DNA of 13,180 nucleotides from Acidimicrobiaceae bacterium (lineage in GTDB: Bacteria > Actinomycetota > Acidimicrobiia > Acidimicrobiales > RAAP-2). The stretch spans positions 1 to 13,180 of the forward strand of contig PLSY01000231.1 in the NCBI GenBank assembly GCA_003164275.1. Reading direction: 5' to 3'. The translations under genes were made by a program, and so were the position numbers. A model generated the notes under the pieces. It had not been told where the DNA came from. It did not search any database and saw nothing but the letters and a program-made list of their open reading frames with translations. Below, piece after piece: positions 10,746 through 13,180 of this stretch (positions are counted from its first letter, which is position 1; the number at the start of each line of letters is the position of its first letter).

Positions 10746-12446
10746 ATGGCATCCGAGATCACGGCGGCGGACGCGCTTGGAGAGCAGCACCCCGTCGACG
10801 ATCGTCCAACCGGCGGTCTGCGCACGCTGGTCGCCGAGGGGAGCACGGCGGGGCTGAGATTCGTGGACAACCTTCTTGGCGGCCTCCTGAGCAGAATGGA
10901 CCGCCCTTCCGGACCGGCTGTTGACCCGACCACGACTGATCCTGGATCCCAACCGCGGGGACTCGTCCTGCGTCCGGCGCTGCTGGGGTTCGTCGCCATG
11001 GTGGCCATCGCCATCGGGGCTTCCCTACCCAGCTCCCCGTTCAAGCTCGAGATGCCGGGCGTCTGGTTCTTCGGGGTACCGAGCACCGACGGGGCAAGCA
11101 CCTGGGGCGTCTACTTCACCCTGGCCGCCGTGTATGGCGGGTTGTTGCTGCTGATGCGGGTGTGGTGGGGGATGACCCGCCTTTACTCGCGTTGTCCCGG
11201 CGTTGCCGTCAAGAAAATGATGTGGGTCTTTGCCCTCTGGTCGCTGCCCATGCTGGTCATCGCCCCCCTGTTCAGCCGCGACGTCTACTCGTATGCCGCC
11301 CAGGGCGAGATGGTCAGCCATCACATGAACCCCTACCTCTACGGCCCGTTCGAGCTCGGCAACAACTCCTACACCGCTCCCGTCGACAGCCTGTGGGGCA
11401 ACGCCCCGGCCCCCTACGGTCCGCTGTTCTTGCAGCTCGACGGCTTATTCGCCCGGATCACCTTCCACAACGAGCTGGCAACCATCGTCCTGTTGCGTCT
11501 ACTGGCCCTGGTCGGCGTGCTGCTGATCGCCGCCTGCGTCCCGCGCTTGGCCCGGCTCTACCACCGTGACGGCGCTGAGCTGTTCACCTTGATGGTGCTG
11601 AACCCGGTGACGCTGCTGCACCTCATCGGCGGCGCCCACAATGACGCCCTCATGCTCGGCCTCCTGATCGCCGGCCTCACCGCGGCAAAGGAGAAGCGCC
11701 CGATCGTCGGCATCTTGCTATGCGCCCTGGCCACGGCGATCAAAGCGCCGGCCGCCCTCGGGATCCTCTATGTCGGATGGAGCTGGCTGGGTCCCATGGC
11801 ATCGGCGCGTGACCGCATACGGCCCGTCGTGACCGCTGGCCTGATCGGTGCGGGCGTGCTTGGCTTCTTCTCGTATGTCAGCGGCCTCGGGTGGGGTTGG
11901 GTCACCATTCTCGAGACACCGGGTGCAGTCCGGTCGTGGACGGCCCCGACCACGTCGCTGGCCCTGCTCTTCACCGGGCTCTTCCACTTCGTCCATATCG
12001 GCGTCGGCCTGAGCGGTGTGCTCTCGGTGACCAGGTTCTTTGGACTCTTGGCCGCCGTCGTGGTCGGGGTGTGGCTCCTGTTCAACAGCGATCGCATCGG
12101 CACGTTGAAGGCCCTCGGGATCACCCTGCTGCTCTTCGTGGCTCTCGGCCCCGTCGTCCAGCCCTGGTACCTGTCGTGGGGCCTTTTACTCTTGGCACCG
12201 GTAGCACTCGGGCGCCTGCGGTCACTCATCATCGGCCTGTCGATGGTCACCGCCTTCATCGAACTGCCGGGTGGCTCCCAGTTGCTCAACAGCTTGATCC
12301 ACGGGGACCCGTTGCTGATCGTGCTCACCTTGCTGTGGATCCTGGTTGTCTTGACCGTGCCCCTGTCGTCGTGGGAGCGGGGACGCTCCCAGCCGGTTTC
12401 GGCCGAGGGTCCACGAACGGCCGTCACACCCTCCGCTGCCACCTGA
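10746..12446 (+). CDS. MptB-like polyprenol-phosphomannose-dependent alpha-1,6-mannosyltransferase
   Basis: A 566-residue polytopic membrane protein of the MptB-type GT-C mannosyltransferases, which use polyprenyl-phosphate mannose on the outer face of the membrane to extend alpha-1,6-mannan chains such as the lipomannan core. A hydrophilic N-terminal 75 residues precede about a dozen hydrophobic segments. The GT-C acidic motif is in the first large loop as FSRDVYSYAAQGEM followed by NPYLYGP. Further family-like motifs are PYGPLFLQL, GGAHNDALMLGLLIAGL and VVQPWYLSWGLLLL. ATG 10746 is chosen over an upstream TTG at 10710. It appears monocistronic, with its own promoter and a long leader. Donor and acceptor are inferred from the family; related MptA-type enzymes differ in which linkage steps they perform. 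Confidence 0.85.
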   Translation: MASEITAADALGEQHPVDDRPTGGLRTLVAEGSTAGLRFVDNLLGGLLSRMDRPSGPAVDPTTTDPGSQPRGLVLRPALLGFVAMVAIAIGASLPSSPFKLEMPGVWFFGVPSTDGASTWGVYFTLAAVYGGLLLLMRVWWGMTRLYSRCPGVAVKKMMWVFALWSLPMLVIAPLFSRDVYSYAAQGEMVSHHMNPYLYGPFELGNNSYTAPVDSLWGNAPAPYGPLFLQLDGLFARITFHNELATIVLLRLLALVGVLLIAACVPRLARLYHRDGAELFTLMVLNPVTLLHLIGGAHNDALMLGLLIAGLTAAKEKRPIVGILLCALATAIKAPAALGILYVGWSWLGPMASARDRIRPVVTAGLIGAGVLGFFSYVSGLGWGWVTILETPGAVRSWTAPTTSLALLFTGLFHFVHIGVGLSGVLSVTRFFGLLAAVVVGVWLLFNSDRIGTLKALGITLLLFVALGPVVQPWYLSWGLLLLAPVALGRLRSLIIGLSMVTAFIELPGGSQLLNSLIHGDPLLIVLTLLWILVVLTVPLSSWERGRSQPVSAEGPRTAVTPSAAT

Positions 12447-12452
12447 GCGCCT

Positions 12453-12468
12453 GCCGGCTCCGGCCGGC
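12453..12468. terminator. Short GC-rich hairpin between convergent genes
   Basis: GCCGG (12453-12457) pairs with CCGGC (12464-12468) around 6 bases, 6 bases past the mptB-like stop and before the convergent GNAT gene's end. Weak; such runs are common in this composition. Confidence 0.25.
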
Positions 12469-12502
12469 CGCCACCCGTGCCCGGACCGTCGGTTGCGGGG
12501 CT

Positions 12503-12991
12503 TCAGAGCAGCAGCTGCAGGATCGAGACGTCGAGCCAACGGCTGAATTTGCGACCGACCTCCTGCTCCACCCCCACCATCCGGAAGCCGCAGGCCAGGT
12601 GGAGGCCGATCGATGCCTGGTTGTCCCCTCCGACCCGGGCGATGATGGCGTGGAAGCCGTGTTGGGTGGCGAGGGTGATGAGCTCGGTCATCAGTAGTCG
12701 ACCGACACCATTGCCCCGGGCCTCAGGACCTACGTAGACCGAGTTCTCGACGGTGGTCGAGTAGGAGGGCCGGTCGCGATAGCTGGAGAGCGACCCGAAG
12801 CCCAGCACCGAGCCGGATCCGTCTACCACCACCACGGCCGGATAGGTACCCCGGTGCTCCTCCATCCAGGCGGCCTGTTCGTCCACCGACCGGGGGCGGA
12901 GGTCGAACGTGGCGGTGGAACCGAGCACCTCGGCGTTGTAGATCCGTCGGATGGCGTCGGCATCGGTGGGCTCGGCCAGGCGCACGTGCAT
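12503..12991 (-). CDS. GNAT N-acetyltransferase, phosphinothricin acetyltransferase type
   Basis: A 162-residue GNAT-fold acetyltransferase that moves an acetyl group from acetyl-CoA to an amine. It is closest in pattern to the phosphinothricin/methionine sulfoximine acetyltransferase group. The N-terminus VRLAEPTDADAIRRIYNAEV is typical of it, as are SYRDRPSYSTTVENSVYV and the acetyl-CoA loop GPEARGNGVGRLLM (about residues 88-101). The segment IARVGGDNQASIGLHLACGF matches the following conserved helix. Length is normal. Chromosomal members commonly act on glutamate-analogue inhibitors or on free methionine sulfoximine; the true substrate is unknown. ATG 12991 is the first start before the canonical N-terminus and lies 7 bases after a TANNNT box, so it is probably leaderless. 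Confidence 0.88.
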   Translation of the reverse strand: MHVRLAEPTDADAIRRIYNAEVLGSTATFDLRPRSVDEQAAWMEEHRGTYPAVVVVDGSGSVLGFGSLSSYRDRPSYSTTVENSVYVGPEARGNGVGRLLMTELITLATQHGFHAIIARVGGDNQASIGLHLACGFRMVGVEQEVGRKFSRWLDVSILQLLL

Positions 12992-12998
12992 CCCGGCG

Positions 12999-13004
12999 AT
13001 CGTA
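12999..13004 (-). promoter_or_regulatory. -10 box TACGAT for the GNAT gene
   Basis: Read on the minus strand, TACGAT ends 7 bases before ATG 12991, repeating the leaderless geometry of the other genes here. Confidence 0.45.
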
Positions 13005-13040
13005 GACGGAGGCCCGCTGTTCAGAGGCCGCTGGTCCGGC

Positions 13041-13046
13041 TATGAT
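13041..13046 (+). promoter_or_regulatory. -10 box TATGAT for the tRNA-Thr operon
   Basis: TATGAT differs from TATAAT at one base and lies 31 bases before the tRNA-Thr 5' end. A weak -35 candidate, TGTTCA, lies at 13018-13023 with a 17-base spacer. Confidence 0.5.
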
Positions 13047-13077
13047 TTCTTGCTCTGCCGCTCAGTCGAGCTGCATT

Positions 13078-13149
13078 GCCCCTGTAGCTCAGTGGTAGAG
13101 CACCGCCATGGTAAGGCGGGGGTCGTGGGTTCAATCCCCACCGGGGGCT
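13078..13149 (+). tRNA. tRNA-Thr (anticodon GGT)
   Basis: A 72-base tRNA. The acceptor stem GCCCCTG pairs with CGGGGGC with one wobble. The D stem is GCTC/GAGC, the anticodon stem CCGCC/GGCGG encloses ATGGTAA with GGT at 13110-13112, and the T arm is GTGGG-TTCAATC-CCCAC. Discriminator T; the CCA end is not encoded. Another tRNA starts 5 bases later, so the two are almost certainly cotranscribed. Confidence 0.95.
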
Positions 13150-13154
13150 CCCGT

Positions 13155-13180
13155 GGCGGCGTAGCTCAGTTGGTTAGAGC
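13155..13180 (+). tRNA. Start of a tRNA gene, probably tRNA-Met, cut by the window end
   Basis: Acceptor strand GGCGGCG, then TA, D stem GCTC, loop AGTTGGTTA and GAGC are visible, a full tRNA 5' third. The sequence resembles actinobacterial elongator tRNA-Met, and a Thr-Met pair is common there, but the anticodon lies outside the window. Confidence 0.75.

Noticed and set aside
11768..12442. 224-residue minus-strand open frame inside the mptB-like gene
   Set aside because: Antisense shadow rich in Arg, Thr and Pro, without motifs.

Overview
The window is a 13.2 kb piece of high-GC chromosome that looks actinobacterial. Pointers are an MptB-like GT-C mannosyltransferase, a GtrA-family membrane protein, GTG starts, and several genes with a TANNNT -10 box 6-7 bases before the start codon and no Shine-Dalgarno. 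The last is typical of leaderless transcription. I suspect a deep-branching actinobacterium, but no gene here fixes the genus.

Left block (1-1894): the 3' part of a GH1 beta-glucosidase, a GtrA-family membrane protein, a convergent YajQ-family protein, and tRNA-Tyr(GTA). A two-tier perfect hairpin between gtrA and yajQ contains both stop codons.

Middle block (1895-7222): this is the most interesting part. A copy of the tRNA-Tyr 3' half, plus a terminator-like hairpin like the one after the intact gene, recurs at 7183-7273. The DNA between them therefore looks like a small island inserted at tRNA-Tyr. It carries a tightly overlapping three-gene operon (a 40-residue membrane peptide and two PRC-barrel proteins), a convergent DUF1269-like protein with an odd middle, and a divergent large LuxR-family ATPase regulator (LAL/MalT type). 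A 17-bp palindrome lies between the last two. No integrase is visible, so it is a remnant, a passenger island, or the product of a tRNA duplication.

Right block (7223-13180): a DedA-like membrane protein (minus), a DUF429 putative nuclease (plus), a LapA-domain membrane protein and a patatin-like phospholipase (both minus), an MptB-like mannosyltransferase (plus) with a promoter and a structured leader, a GNAT acetyltransferase of the phosphinothricin acetyltransferase type (minus), tRNA-Thr(GGT), and the start of another tRNA, probably Met, cut by the window edge. Most of these look like single-gene units separated by hairpins. Membrane or envelope roles recur (GtrA, DedA, LapA, MptB), but no single pathway links the window.
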